Positions 24,937 to 33,211 of a DNA stretch of 43,341 nt are shown here, one piece after another. Position numbers and translations under genes: made by a program. The DNA comes from Bacillota bacterium. Its GTDB lineage: Bacteria; Bacillota; Limnochordia; Darwinibacteriales; Darwinibacteriaceae. Position 1 is the stretch's first letter, and each line of letters starts with the position of its first letter. The stretch covers positions 1 to 43,341 of the forward strand of contig DUPN01000045.1 in the NCBI GenBank assembly GCA_012838305.1, written 5' to 3'. The notes beneath the pieces are model-generated. The model worked only from the letters and a program-made list of their open reading frames with translations. It was not told the DNA's origin and made no database searches.

Positions 24937-25836
24937 TTGCTGCAAAACGATTATTTGGTCCGAGCCATGCTTGGAGAGAACCATGCCAGACTTTTTGTCC
25001 TGCGAACAACGGATGTGGTCCGAGAGGCGCAGAGCAATCACCAGACTACACCGGTTGCAACGGCGGCACTAGGCCGTACGCTTACCATGGGTCTCGTTCT
25101 TGGTGCCATGCTCAAAGGAGAAGAAACCATCACCGTTCAGGTTAAGGGTGATGGGCCCCTCATGGGGATCGTAGTCTCAGCAAACCACCTCGGCCATGTG
25201 AAAGGCTATGTGGGCAATCCCCATGTGGACCTGCCAGCCAATGCCCAGGGCAAGCTTGCTGTGGGGGAGGCTGTGGGTCAAGGCAATCTATATGTGATCC
25301 GTGACTTGGGGTTGAAAGACGCCTACCAGGGAACTGTTCCTTTACAGAGTGGAGAGATTGGGGACGATTTTGCCTACTATTTCACCCATTCAGAGCAGAC
25401 ACCTTCAGCCGTGGCTTTGGGGGTGTTAGTTGGAGTGGACGGTGCTGCCCTGAGCAGCGGTGGAATTGTTGTTCAGCTTCTGCCGGACGCCATCCGCGAT
25501 GAGGCCTTCATCGCAGCCCTGGAGGAGCGCTTGGGGAATATGCCGCCGGTGAGTTCGCTGTTTTCCGAGGAGAGGAGCGTGGAGGACATTGTTGCCTCGA
25601 TCTTTCCCGGCCTCCCATTGCGCTTCCTCGCCAGCCAGGAGGTTCGATTTCAATGCGACTGTTCCTGGTCCCGCTTTGAGCAAGGATTGATCACCCTGGG
25701 ACCCGAGGAGCTCCAGGATATGGTGGATACAGGGAAGAGCATTGAGACCATCTGTCACTTTTGCAATCGGCGCTACGACTTTACAGTGGACCAGCTTAAC
25801 AAGCTTTTGGAAGGGCTTGGAAACACCAGGGAATAA
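24937..25836 (+). CDS. hslO: Redox-regulated chaperone Hsp33 (HslO)
   Basis: Holdase chaperone activated by oxidation. The core domain reads DYLVRAMLGENHARLFVLRT, TPVATAALGRTLTMGLVLGA and VQVKGDGPLMGIVVSANHLG, then GNPHVDLP and FTHSEQTPSAVALGVLV. The C-terminal zinc/redox switch is intact: C240-x-C242 (QCDCSWSRF) and C273-x-x-C276 (CHFCNRRYDF). It has 299 residues. TTG 24937 start with AGGAGGAACG upstream, 11 nt after the rodZ-like stop. A redox chaperone in an apparent anaerobe would meet oxidative stress on air exposure; that part is inference. Confidence 0.96.
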   Translation: MLQNDYLVRAMLGENHARLFVLRTTDVVREAQSNHQTTPVATAALGRTLTMGLVLGAMLKGEETITVQVKGDGPLMGIVVSANHLGHVKGYVGNPHVDLPANAQGKLAVGEAVGQGNLYVIRDLGLKDAYQGTVPLQSGEIGDDFAYYFTHSEQTPSAVALGVLVGVDGAALSSGGIVVQLLPDAIRDEAFIAALEERLGNMPPVSSLFSEERSVEDIVASIFPGLPLRFLASQEVRFQCDCSWSRFEQGLITLGPEELQDMVDTGKSIETICHFCNRRYDFTVDQLNKLLEGLGNTRE

Positions 25837-25852
25837 ATGTAGTCCCCCTCCG

Positions 25853-25860
25853 CATATATT
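25853..25860 (+). promoter_or_regulatory. Possible sigma-E-type -10 element before spoIIP
   Basis: CATATATT (25853-25860) is a full match to CATANANT, preceded by CCG as at the other sites. A GAATA lies 17 bp upstream (25831-25835), which would also suit sigma-F/G. spoIIP is sigma-E controlled in Bacillus. The CCCCCTCC before it and GGAAGGGGG after it could instead form a hairpin covering the ribosome binding site. Confidence 0.45.
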
Positions 25861-25881
25861 GTGTTGGAAGGGGGAATAGCA

Positions 25882-26658
25882 ATGGCTAGAATGGGAAGAA
25901 ATGAAAAGAATGGGCCAGGTCTTCTATTTATTATCGTGACGTTGATTGTAGTTGCGGTGGTGGGCGCAAGGTTCTTTGGCTTCATGCCAGGAGGCGACGA
26001 GGAAGAACCCCGTCCTCCTGCTGTGAAGATTGATGATCCCCAGCCGCCCCAAGGCGATGAAGTGGATGTAACACCCAAAGTGTTAGTTTTCCATAGCCAT
26101 GCTTCGGAAAACTATAAACCCAAAGATAGTCACGAGCGAGGGGTTTTTGGTGACGTGGTCCGGGTTGGTGAAGCCTTGGTGGAGGAGTTGGCCAGCTTAG
26201 GTATTACCGCCGTGCACGACAAGTCCATCCATGATCAACCGCGTTACAGTGAAGCATTTATCAACTCAGAGAAAAAGGTCAATGAATTATTGACCGCCAA
26301 CCCCGATATCCAAGTCGTTTTGGATATTCACCGAGATGGTCTAGACGATAAACCGGACGACTATACCAAAGTCCGTGCGAATGGTATGGATGCAGCCAAG
26401 ATTCTCTTTGTCATTGGAGACAAGGATAATGATCATCTCGAGGCCAATATCCGCTTCGCACAGCAGATCAGTGATGCTATGGAGAAAGACTATCCCGGAG
26501 TGAGTAGGGGCGTACGGGTGTTTAAATCGGATTACAGCGGTGAACTTCACCCCAACAGTATCATGGTATTGGTGGGGGATTGGCGGGGGAACACTCTTGA
26601 CGAAGCGGTAGCCTCGGCGCGGCTCCTCGCTAGGGTCTTGGCTCCGTTCATCAAGTGA
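25882..26658 (+). CDS. spoIIP: Stage II sporulation protein P (SpoIIP), short form
   Basis: Septal peptidoglycan hydrolase (amidase/endopeptidase) needed for engulfment, acting with SpoIID and SpoIIM. It has an N-terminal membrane anchor (LLFIIVTLIVVAVVGARFF), a Pro/Glu/Asp-rich spacer, then the catalytic domain. The motifs are VLVFHSHASENYKP (H71, H73, E76) and VVLDIHRDG (H150), the family metal/active-site blocks; FVIGDKDNDHLEANIRFA and HPNSIMVLVGDWRGNTLDEA also fit. It is about 258 residues, clearly shorter than Bacillus SpoIIP, because the region between anchor and catalytic domain is reduced. GTG 25861 is an upstream option; ATG 25882, 7 nt after GAAGGGGGA, is favoured. murC follows. Confidence 0.9.
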   Translation: MARMGRNEKNGPGLLFIIVTLIVVAVVGARFFGFMPGGDEEEPRPPAVKIDDPQPPQGDEVDVTPKVLVFHSHASENYKPKDSHERGVFGDVVRVGEALVEELASLGITAVHDKSIHDQPRYSEAFINSEKKVNELLTANPDIQVVLDIHRDGLDDKPDDYTKVRANGMDAAKILFVIGDKDNDHLEANIRFAQQISDAMEKDYPGVSRGVRVFKSDYSGELHPNSIMVLVGDWRGNTLDEAVASARLLARVLAPFIK

Positions 26659-26679
26659 CAGAATGTGGGAGTGACATCT

Positions 26680-28032
26680 ATGAGCCAGCACATACACTTA
26701 ATTGGCATTGGCGGGACGGGCATGGGTCCTTTAGCGAAGATTTTTCTGGAAATGGGGCACACCGTCAGCGGATCCGATCTTCAGCCATCCGATACCACCG
26801 ACTACTTAGTTAAGTTAGGAGCCACCGTCTATTTCAATCATGCAGCGTCCAATGTCAACGATGCCACCAGCGTGATCTACTCGAGTGCCATTCCCGTTCA
26901 GAATCCGGAAATTGTGGCCGCTCGTCGCAACGGCATAAGTGTGTTGCATCGCTCTGAGGTTCTCGCCCAGCTTTTGAATACCAAGCGCGGTATTGCCGTG
27001 GGGGGAGCGCACGGTAAGACCACGATAACCTCCATGATAGCCTTATGTCTGGAGAATGCAGGTTTGGACCCCACTGTGTTGATTGGCGCTCATTTTGCAC
27101 CCTTTGGTCCAGGAGCCAAGTACGGGCAGGGCCATTTTGTGGTGGCTGAGGCTGATGAAAGCGATGGGAGTTTTCTGCGTTATCGTCCTGAAGTGACCAT
27201 TGTCACCAGTGTGGAACCGGACCATTTGGAAAACTACAATGGAACCTTTGATTCCTTAATCGATGGTTATCGGCGGTTTTTGGGCAATTGTGATCCTTCA
27301 GGATTGCGGCTTATCGGAATAGACGATCCTGTCGCCGCCATGATCAGCCGAGACTTCGATTGCGTGACCTACGGTTTTTCGCCCCAGGCGCAGTGGCGAG
27401 CCGAGCTCCTCAACCTCCATCAGCATAAGTCGCAGTTTCGGGTGTATCGACACAATGCATTCTTTGGGGATTTTGAGTTGAACGTGCCGGGGCGTCACAA
27501 TGTGGCCAACGCTTTGGCTTGCATAGCAGTGGCGCATTATGCGGGGCTCACAATTTCCCAAATCAAAGGGGCACTTCGTTTATTCACCGGCGCTCAGCGC
27601 CGTTTTCAAATCATTGGTTCCAAAAATGGAGCCATCGTTGTGGACGACTACGCCCATCATCCCACGGAGATTGCGGCCACCATTCAAGCGGCGAAAGAAG
27701 GATGGCCTTCCAGGCAGGTCGTGGCCGTGTTTCAGCCTCATCGCTATTCACGAACCAAACTCCTCTTTGATGAGTTCAGCCGCTCGTTTCAAGAGGCAGA
27801 TGTGGTGATTATTACGGACATCTATGCGCCCCCGCCAGAGCAACCGATTCCGCAAGTGAGCGCCTCTATTCTGGCTGATCAGATTCGTGATCACAATGGG
27901 CCGAAAAAGGTGTACCACATTCCAAGACAAGAAGACGTAGCTCCATTTCTGCGGGGATGGATAGGTGGTGGAGACTTGGTCTTGGTGATGGGGGCTGGAC
28001 CAATTTGGCGTGTTGCCCGTGATCTAATCTAG
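26680..28032 (+). CDS. murC: UDP-N-acetylmuramate--L-alanine ligase MurC
   Basis: First ligase of the peptide stem, adding L-Ala to UDP-MurNAc. Rossmann-like start HIHLIGIGGTGMGPLAKIFL, then GSDLQPSDTTDYLVKLGATV, and the ATP loop VGGAHGKTTITSM (K113). The central block is EADESDGSFLRYRPEVTIVT, and the C-terminal domain has VVDDYAHHPTEIAATIQAAK and VFQPHRYSRTKLLFDEF. It is 450 residues long. ATG 26680 follows GGGAGTGA by about 7 nt and gives the canonical N-terminus. It lies outside the dcw cluster, behind spoIIP, and its 3' end overlaps the convergent yqhG-like gene by 9 bp. Confidence 0.96.
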   Translation: MSQHIHLIGIGGTGMGPLAKIFLEMGHTVSGSDLQPSDTTDYLVKLGATVYFNHAASNVNDATSVIYSSAIPVQNPEIVAARRNGISVLHRSEVLAQLLNTKRGIAVGGAHGKTTITSMIALCLENAGLDPTVLIGAHFAPFGPGAKYGQGHFVVAEADESDGSFLRYRPEVTIVTSVEPDHLENYNGTFDSLIDGYRRFLGNCDPSGLRLIGIDDPVAAMISRDFDCVTYGFSPQAQWRAELLNLHQHKSQFRVYRHNAFFGDFELNVPGRHNVANALACIAVAHYAGLTISQIKGALRLFTGAQRRFQIIGSKNGAIVVDDYAHHPTEIAATIQAAKEGWPSRQVVAVFQPHRYSRTKLLFDEFSRSFQEADVVIITDIYAPPPEQPIPQVSASILADQIRDHNGPKKVYHIPRQEDVAPFLRGWIGGGDLVLVMGAGPIWRVARDLI

Positions 28033-28896
28033 TTCCTGCAAATTTCCAATCGGATCGTAGCTGAGATTCTTTGTCCTTTCACTCCCATCTGCATCGACCA
28101 CAACTAAGCGATAGCGGAAGAGGGGAGTGAAGAGTAGGGCTCCTCGCAGGGCATCCATGCGCATCACGGGGTGGAGGCGCCGGTGAAGCTCCTGCTGTTT
28201 TGCTTTGAACTCGTCAGAACCTGTATTACCTACGAAAAATTCTCGCAGTTTACTTTCTTCGAGTACCAGTTTGCTGTGGGCCTCCTCGGCCCATTTTTGT
28301 TCGCCTTGGGCGAGGGTCTGGTGCAGATGGGCCGCGGCGTTGGCAAACGCCTGTTTGAAGCTGCATCCTCTCCGGCCCACCAAGCCTTGGGGGACTCCGC
28401 CAGCTCTTAGCAGGTGCGTGGGAAAAGGAAACTTCAGTACTTTGCCGGAAAAGAGGTTTACCACAACGGTGTGTAAACTCTCCTTTTTGTGCAGACCTCG
28501 AACTTCGGTCAGGATCTCGATCTCCATGTATTGGGCGTACTGCTGGGAACTGTTGACCACATAGGCACGCTGGGCACCGAGTCCGCCGAGGATCTTCTTT
28601 TGTATGCTAGGCTCATGGAAATAGTGGTGGGGGATATGGGCCTGGCTTAACCGTCCCTGTTTGCGGATAACCTGCAGAATACTGTTGAGACGATAGCTGC
28701 CTGGACAGATCAAATCGGCTCCATAGATTTCCGCCAGCCTCTGATCGAAGGTGAACTGCAGCAGGCGTCCCTGGGAACGCCATCCATCTAATTCCTTCAT
28801 CAGGCCGTCGTCGGCCTGGACTTGCCACACTCCCTTGCGTATTTCCACTGGGTTCAAGCTGCAGAGTTTGAAGAAATCGAAGACGAGTTGCTCCAT
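28024..28896 (-). CDS. YqhG-like protein of unknown function, partner of the SNF2 helicase
   Basis: A 290-residue soluble protein with no membrane segment or signal. It begins MEQLVFDFFKLCSLNPVEIR and continues with GVWQVQADDGLMKELDG and LQFTFDQRLAEIYGADLICPG. The C-terminal third is helical and charged (HSKLVLEESKLREFF, KAKQQELHRRLHP). Size, N-terminal pattern and position directly behind a SNF2 helicase match the Bacillus yqhH-yqhG pair, where YqhG is uncharacterised; I make the assignment from recall of that pair, not from a search. ATG 28896 has AAAGGATG upstream and lies 15 nt after the helicase stop, so the two are one operon. Its 3' end overlaps murC by 9 bp. Confidence 0.6.
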   Translation of the reverse strand: MEQLVFDFFKLCSLNPVEIRKGVWQVQADDGLMKELDGWRSQGRLLQFTFDQRLAEIYGADLICPGSYRLNSILQVIRKQGRLSQAHIPHHYFHEPSIQKKILGGLGAQRAYVVNSSQQYAQYMEIEILTEVRGLHKKESLHTVVVNLFSGKVLKFPFPTHLLRAGGVPQGLVGRRGCSFKQAFANAAAHLHQTLAQGEQKWAEEAHSKLVLEESKLREFFVGNTGSDEFKAKQQELHRRLHPVMRMDALRGALLFTPLFRYRLVVVDADGSERTKNLSYDPIGNLQELD

Positions 28897-28911
28897 GGCG
28901 GCATCCTTTCG

Positions 28912-30687
28912 TCAGAGTATATCCCAGGTGGTGGTTTTGACTTCGCTTTGACCTTGGATGAAGCGCTCGCCGAAGCGGTCGAGTTGTTCCCGAATTTCCC
29001 CCTTTTCTTCATGGGCCAAGAAGATGTCCATGATGGCACTTTCAAACGATCTGCCGAGATTTAGGTGCAGCAAAATGGTATCCAGTTCACCAATGATGGT
29101 CTCGAACATGTTGATCTTCTCGTGTAGAAGATACATGATGTGTTCCTCAATGGTATCCTTCGTCAGAAGATTGAAGATGTGGACATCTCGAGTCTGTCCC
29201 AGGCGATGGACACGACCGATTCTTTGTTCTAGGCGCATTGGGTTCCAAGGCAGATCAAAGTTGACCACCTGGTTACAGAACTGAAAATTGAGTCCTTCCC
29301 CGCCTGACTCCGTGCTCACCAGGATTTGGGCTTCCTGTTGAAACATATGGCGCACCCACTGTTTTTTTCCCCGTGACAAGGTCCCATCAAAGGCCAAGGT
29401 GCTGTAGCCGGCTTTCTCTAGGCGATAGCGGATATATTCCTGGGAGGCCTTGTATTCGGTGAAAATGATGATCTTGTCGCTGAGTCCTGCCACAAGCTCT
29501 TCGAGAGCATCGCATTTGGAATTCTGCTTGACGTCTGCCAGATCCTTTAGGAGGCTGGCGGCCACAGCGAGGTCCTCAGAATCCATGTTGGCCATCATTT
29601 TCTCTAGAGTGAGGGCCGTTGCTAGAAAACTCGAGCACACTTCCCGCTGCAGGGTGATCAGGGGGAGGATGTTCTCGAGCCCCTGGCGTTTGCTGCTCTC
29701 CTTTACAAACTGCGTCACCCTCGTGTAGATGCTCTGTTCTTTGGGACTGAGGGATACCACGATAGGGTGGACGATGCGATCAGTAAATTGTATTGTTTCT
29801 TCGTCGCGCCGATTGCGAATCATGACTTGGTCCAAGAGCCCCTTGAGTTCCCGGGGGTTTTTTGGTGTTCGCTTCGCTTTCATGAAACGATCCTTAAACG
29901 ATCGATAGCTGCCCAATTGCCCGGGTTGGATCAGGGCGATCAGGTTGTAGAGTTCCTTCAGATCGTTTTGGATCGGCGTTGCGGTCAGCATCAGACAGTA
30001 CTTCTTTTGAATGGAGTTGACAAAGCGATATCCGATTGTGGAACTGTTTTTCAGTTTATGCGCTTCATCGATGATCAAGAGATCGTAGGGCAGTTTTCTG
30101 ATGACGCTGGCATGAGGCTCCCGTTTGGCCGTGTCCAGAGAGGCGATGAGAATGTCCGAGTGATTCCAGTCCCATTCGGTACGTTGGATGCCTGCTGTGA
30201 TCGCGAATTTCTCATAGAGTTCATGATACCATTGCCAGAGCAGACTGGCCGGGGTGAGGATCAGGATCTTCTTCGCCAGGCCCCTTAAGAGATACTCCTT
30301 TACAATCAGGCCTGCTTCGATGGTCTTGCCCAGGCCCACCTCGTCCGCGAGGATGGCCTGCCCCTGCATCTCGAAGATGACGCGGCGTGCTGTATCCAAT
30401 TGGTGAGGGTAGGCGACAACTCCAACTTGCTTCCAGCGTTCCTTAAGGTATTCTACCGCCAGGAGATCGGTGGTCTCCTGTTGTCCAATCAGTAAGGCAT
30501 CGGCTCTTTTTGCCAGGGTGTACCAGCTCCAAGTGTCGAAGTGCTTCGAACGCAAATCACCCACGATCCGTTTGAATCCCCCAGACAAGACTTCCCCTTT
30601 GTAGTTGTCAAAAGCAGTCTCCTGGAGTAATTCGGTAGGCTCGCTTGGGTCACTTCTTCTTACGAGATCAGGAAATATTTGGAGCAA
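28912..30687 (-). CDS. SNF2/Rad54-family DEAD/DEAH helicase (YqhH-like)
   Basis: Double-strand DNA translocase of the SNF2 group, related to RapA and HepA. Motifs in order: Q-like AYPHQLDTARRVIFEMQG, I DEVGLGKTIEAGLIV, Ia LILTPASLLWQW, II LLIIDEAHKLKN, III LMLTATPIQNDLKELYNLI, IV DKIIIFTEYKASQEYI, V STESGGEGLNFQFCNQVVNF and VI DLPWNPMRLEQRIGRVHRLGQ. No nuclease, methylase or other fused domain is visible, so a role as stand-alone remodeler is likely. The frame opens at ATG 30720 without an SD. TTG 30687 has GGGAGG 9 nt upstream and is preferred, giving 591 residues. Pairing with the YqhG-like gene is the main clue to function. Confidence 0.88.
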   Translation of the reverse strand: MLQIFPDLVRRSDPSEPTELLQETAFDNYKGEVLSGGFKRIVGDLRSKHFDTWSWYTLAKRADALLIGQQETTDLLAVEYLKERWKQVGVVAYPHQLDTARRVIFEMQGQAILADEVGLGKTIEAGLIVKEYLLRGLAKKILILTPASLLWQWYHELYEKFAITAGIQRTEWDWNHSDILIASLDTAKREPHASVIRKLPYDLLIIDEAHKLKNSSTIGYRFVNSIQKKYCLMLTATPIQNDLKELYNLIALIQPGQLGSYRSFKDRFMKAKRTPKNPRELKGLLDQVMIRNRRDEETIQFTDRIVHPIVVSLSPKEQSIYTRVTQFVKESSKRQGLENILPLITLQREVCSSFLATALTLEKMMANMDSEDLAVAASLLKDLADVKQNSKCDALEELVAGLSDKIIIFTEYKASQEYIRYRLEKAGYSTLAFDGTLSRGKKQWVRHMFQQEAQILVSTESGGEGLNFQFCNQVVNFDLPWNPMRLEQRIGRVHRLGQTRDVHIFNLLTKDTIEEHIMYLLHEKINMFETIIGELDTILLHLNLGRSFESAIMDIFLAHEEKGEIREQLDRFGERFIQGQSEVKTTTWDIL

Positions 30688-30787
30688 TGGGTTCGACCTC
30701 CCTTCGACAAGCCTCCCCATTTTTGCGGATTGTTATGAGGAGCAGGAAATTCCCTCGATAGCAGGATTTCTTGGGCAGAGACAGAAC

Positions 30788-30793
30788 TATAAT
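30788..30793 (+). promoter_or_regulatory. Possible -10 of the second ABC importer operon
   Basis: Perfect TATAAT (30788-30793) about 84 nt before the first permease ATG, but the -35 is weak. A 6-bp inverted repeat, CCAGGA (30816-30821) with TCCTGG (30828-30833), lies in the leader. Confidence 0.4.
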
Positions 30794-30876
30794 CAAAACA
30801 CTTGAACCGAATGCGCCAGGATAGTCGTCCTGGAGTTTGTTGATAGAGTCGGAGTTACCGAGGAGGTAGATTGGGC

Positions 30877-31845
30877 ATGTTTCGATACATTGCACGCAGA
30901 TTTCTTTACATTATTCCCATGTTACTGGGGATTTCATCCTTGACCTTTCTGATTATGCAATTGGCTCCGGGGGATGCGTTGACCACAATGAAGCTTAGCC
31001 CGGATATATCTGAAGAAGTGTATAATGCGATGAGGGCGAGATTTTGGCTGGACCAGCCACCTCATATGCAATATATACGTTGGATTCAGCAACTGTTCAA
31101 GGGCGACATGGGGCACTCCTTTTTGTGGCATGCTCCTGTGACTTGGGTTTTGAGGCAACGCCTCTTCAACACCTTGCTCTTGACACTGGCTTCCACCGTC
31201 CTGGGCTGGATAATCGCAATCCCCATCGGCATTCACTCAGCAGTCAACCAGTATTCCTGGAGTGATAAGCTTTTGACCTTCGTGGCCTTTATTGGCGTGG
31301 CCATTCCCAACTGGTTCCTGGGACTCCTGCTCCTATATCTCACTGTGAGCCGGGGCTGGGGATTTCCCGTTGGCGGGATGACCAGTATCGACTTTGCTGA
31401 TTTCACTTTTTGGGAGAAAACGTTGGATCTTGCCAGACACATGTTTCTGCCGACGATCGTATTGACCACAGGCATAGTGGCAAGTCTGATCCGTTATATG
31501 CGTTCCAATCTCCTTGATGTCTTGCGCCAGGACTATGTGACCACAGCCCGGGCTAAGGGTCTATCCAATCGTGTCGTCATCAATAAGCATGCTGTACGCA
31601 ATGCGATAAACCCTCTCATTACGATCTTCGGTTACCAATTGGGCGGGATCCTGGGCGGAGCGGCCCTAACCGAAATTGTCATGAACTGGCCCGGGATTGG
31701 CAGCTTGATGCTCAATGCGGTGCAAGGCAAAGACTATTATCTGGTGATGGGGAATCTTCTCATTGGTGCGGTCATGCTGATCCTCGGCAACCTGGTGGCC
31801 GACATATTGCTTGCTGCCAGTGATCCGCGCATCAGGTATGAATAA
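30877..31845 (+). CDS. ABC importer permease, OppB/DppB type (second importer)
   Basis: Membrane subunit of a second peptide-type importer. It starts MFRYIARRFLYIIPMLLGIS and continues LIMQLAPGD, then FWLDQPPHMQYIRWIQQLFK and GDMGHSFLWHAPV. The coupling loop is DYVTTARAKGLSNRVVINKH, with AVRNAINPLITIFG after it. It ends ILLAASDPRIRYE. It has 322 residues with about six helices. ATG 30877 is 9 nt after AGGAGGT; TTG 30871 is too close to it. Compared with the importer at 939-4322, the gene order is permease-permease-binding protein and the sequences differ throughout, so this is a separate paralogous system, not a recent duplication. Confidence 0.92.
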   Translation: MFRYIARRFLYIIPMLLGISSLTFLIMQLAPGDALTTMKLSPDISEEVYNAMRARFWLDQPPHMQYIRWIQQLFKGDMGHSFLWHAPVTWVLRQRLFNTLLLTLASTVLGWIIAIPIGIHSAVNQYSWSDKLLTFVAFIGVAIPNWFLGLLLLYLTVSRGWGFPVGGMTSIDFADFTFWEKTLDLARHMFLPTIVLTTGIVASLIRYMRSNLLDVLRQDYVTTARAKGLSNRVVINKHAVRNAINPLITIFGYQLGGILGGAALTEIVMNWPGIGSLMLNAVQGKDYYLVMGNLLIGAVMLILGNLVADILLAASDPRIRYE

Positions 31846-31859
31846 GGGGGATGGAAGCA

Positions 31860-32984
31860 ATGGCTAAAACTGCGACAACAACGGCAATGAATGCTCAAAC
31901 AGTCTATGCTGATGGCGGCGCAATCCGCTCACCATGGAAAATGGCTTGGCGTAAACTCAGGCGACACAAACTGGCCATGATTGCCATGTGGGTTTTGATT
32001 GTTCTGCATCTTTTTGCGATTTTTGCAGATTTCTTTGCCCCTTATAGTGAACTGACTACGGACCGCAGACGCACCTATCACTCACCGACACGAGTTCACA
32101 TTATCTCTCCCGAGGGTAAACTAACCAGGCCTTTCGTTTATGGCTATACTCGTGTGGACACTCTAAGAAATCTTTACGAAGAAGACAAGAGCGTGATCTA
32201 TCCCATCAAGTTCTTTGTCCGGGGAGACAAGTACAGCTTTCTGGGGCTGGAATCGAACCTCAGGCTCTTCGGTGTAGAGGCCCCGGGTAAGATCTATCTC
32301 TTTGGAGCTGATCGCTATGGTCGGGACATTTTCTCTCGTTTGGCTTACGGCGGCAGGCGATCTTTGTTTATCGGAATTATTGGATTGGTGATCAGCATGT
32401 CCATCGGGCTGGTCTATGGAGGAACCTCAGGCTATTTTGGAGGCTGGGTCGACAACCTGATGATGCGTGTGGCGGAGATCGTTATTTCCATTCCCGGGTT
32501 TTATTTACTCCTGGCGCTCAGTGCCATCTTGCCGCCGAGTCTGGGTTCTACAGAACGATTCCTCATGATCACTGTTATTCTGGCCTTTATTGGGTGGGCC
32601 GGCCTGGCGAGGGTGATTCGGGGCATGGTATTATCCATTTCCAAACAGGACTTTGTAACTGCCTCTGAAGCAGTGGGTTGTTCGCAGCCTCGCATTATCA
32701 TTCGGCACATTCTGCCCAACACCATGAGCTATGTTATTGTGAACGCCACTCTGTCCATTCCCGGCTTTATTCTTTCGGAGGCAGGATTGAGCTTGATTGG
32801 GGTAGGTATTCAGCATCCCGATGCCAGTTGGGGCAATATGTTGTCGGAAGCTCTGAACCTCACATCGCTGACCCGCTACCCATGGCTACTGATACCTGGC
32901 TTTTTCATCTTTATCACTGTTCTATCGTATAGTTTCTTTGGTGATGGTGTCCGGGATGCACTGGATCCCCGGGCTCAAACCTAA
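31860..32984 (+). CDS. ABC importer permease, OppC/DppC type with enlarged external loop
   Basis: Second permease of this importer. TM1 lies near residues 38-56, followed by an external segment of about 100 residues (61-160) ending in YLFGADRYGRDIFSRLAYGG. The equivalent segment in the permease at 3474 is only about 40 residues. The insertion contains SPTRVHIISPEGKLTRPFVY and other strand-rich sequence, as in some YejE-like and oligosaccharide-type permeases. The coupling loop is QDFVTASEAVGCSQPRIIIR; then come SEAGLSLIGVGIQHPDASWG and the terminal FFGDGVRDALDPR. ATG 31860 follows AAGGGGG by 9 nt; ATG 31851 is an alternative. It has 374 residues. Confidence 0.9.
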   Translation: MAKTATTTAMNAQTVYADGGAIRSPWKMAWRKLRRHKLAMIAMWVLIVLHLFAIFADFFAPYSELTTDRRRTYHSPTRVHIISPEGKLTRPFVYGYTRVDTLRNLYEEDKSVIYPIKFFVRGDKYSFLGLESNLRLFGVEAPGKIYLFGADRYGRDIFSRLAYGGRRSLFIGIIGLVISMSIGLVYGGTSGYFGGWVDNLMMRVAEIVISIPGFYLLLALSAILPPSLGSTERFLMITVILAFIGWAGLARVIRGMVLSISKQDFVTASEAVGCSQPRIIIRHILPNTMSYVIVNATLSIPGFILSEAGLSLIGVGIQHPDASWGNMLSEALNLTSLTRYPWLLIPGFFIFITVLSYSFFGDGVRDALDPRAQT

Positions 32985-33211
32985 GCGGTACCATCAGGCA
33001 GTTTGGAACGGAAAAAAACCTAGCTGGTTTGGGAGGACAAACAGGGCAGTGGTCGAAGTATCTAGTGTGGATTGTTACTACGATTTCCGCCGAGAAATGG
33101 TGAAATTGCAGGAGATGTCGTAGAATTGCGGGACTGATATGACTAAAAGAGAGGAGGGTACGCCGAAGACAGTTCGGTTTTGAACATCATCTAAAGGGGG
33201 AAGACCAAGAT

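Noticed and set aside
28024-30687. YqhG/SNF2 pair as a classical defence island
   Set aside because: No nuclease, methyltransferase, toxin or mobile-element gene beside it; both flanks are core or transport genes.
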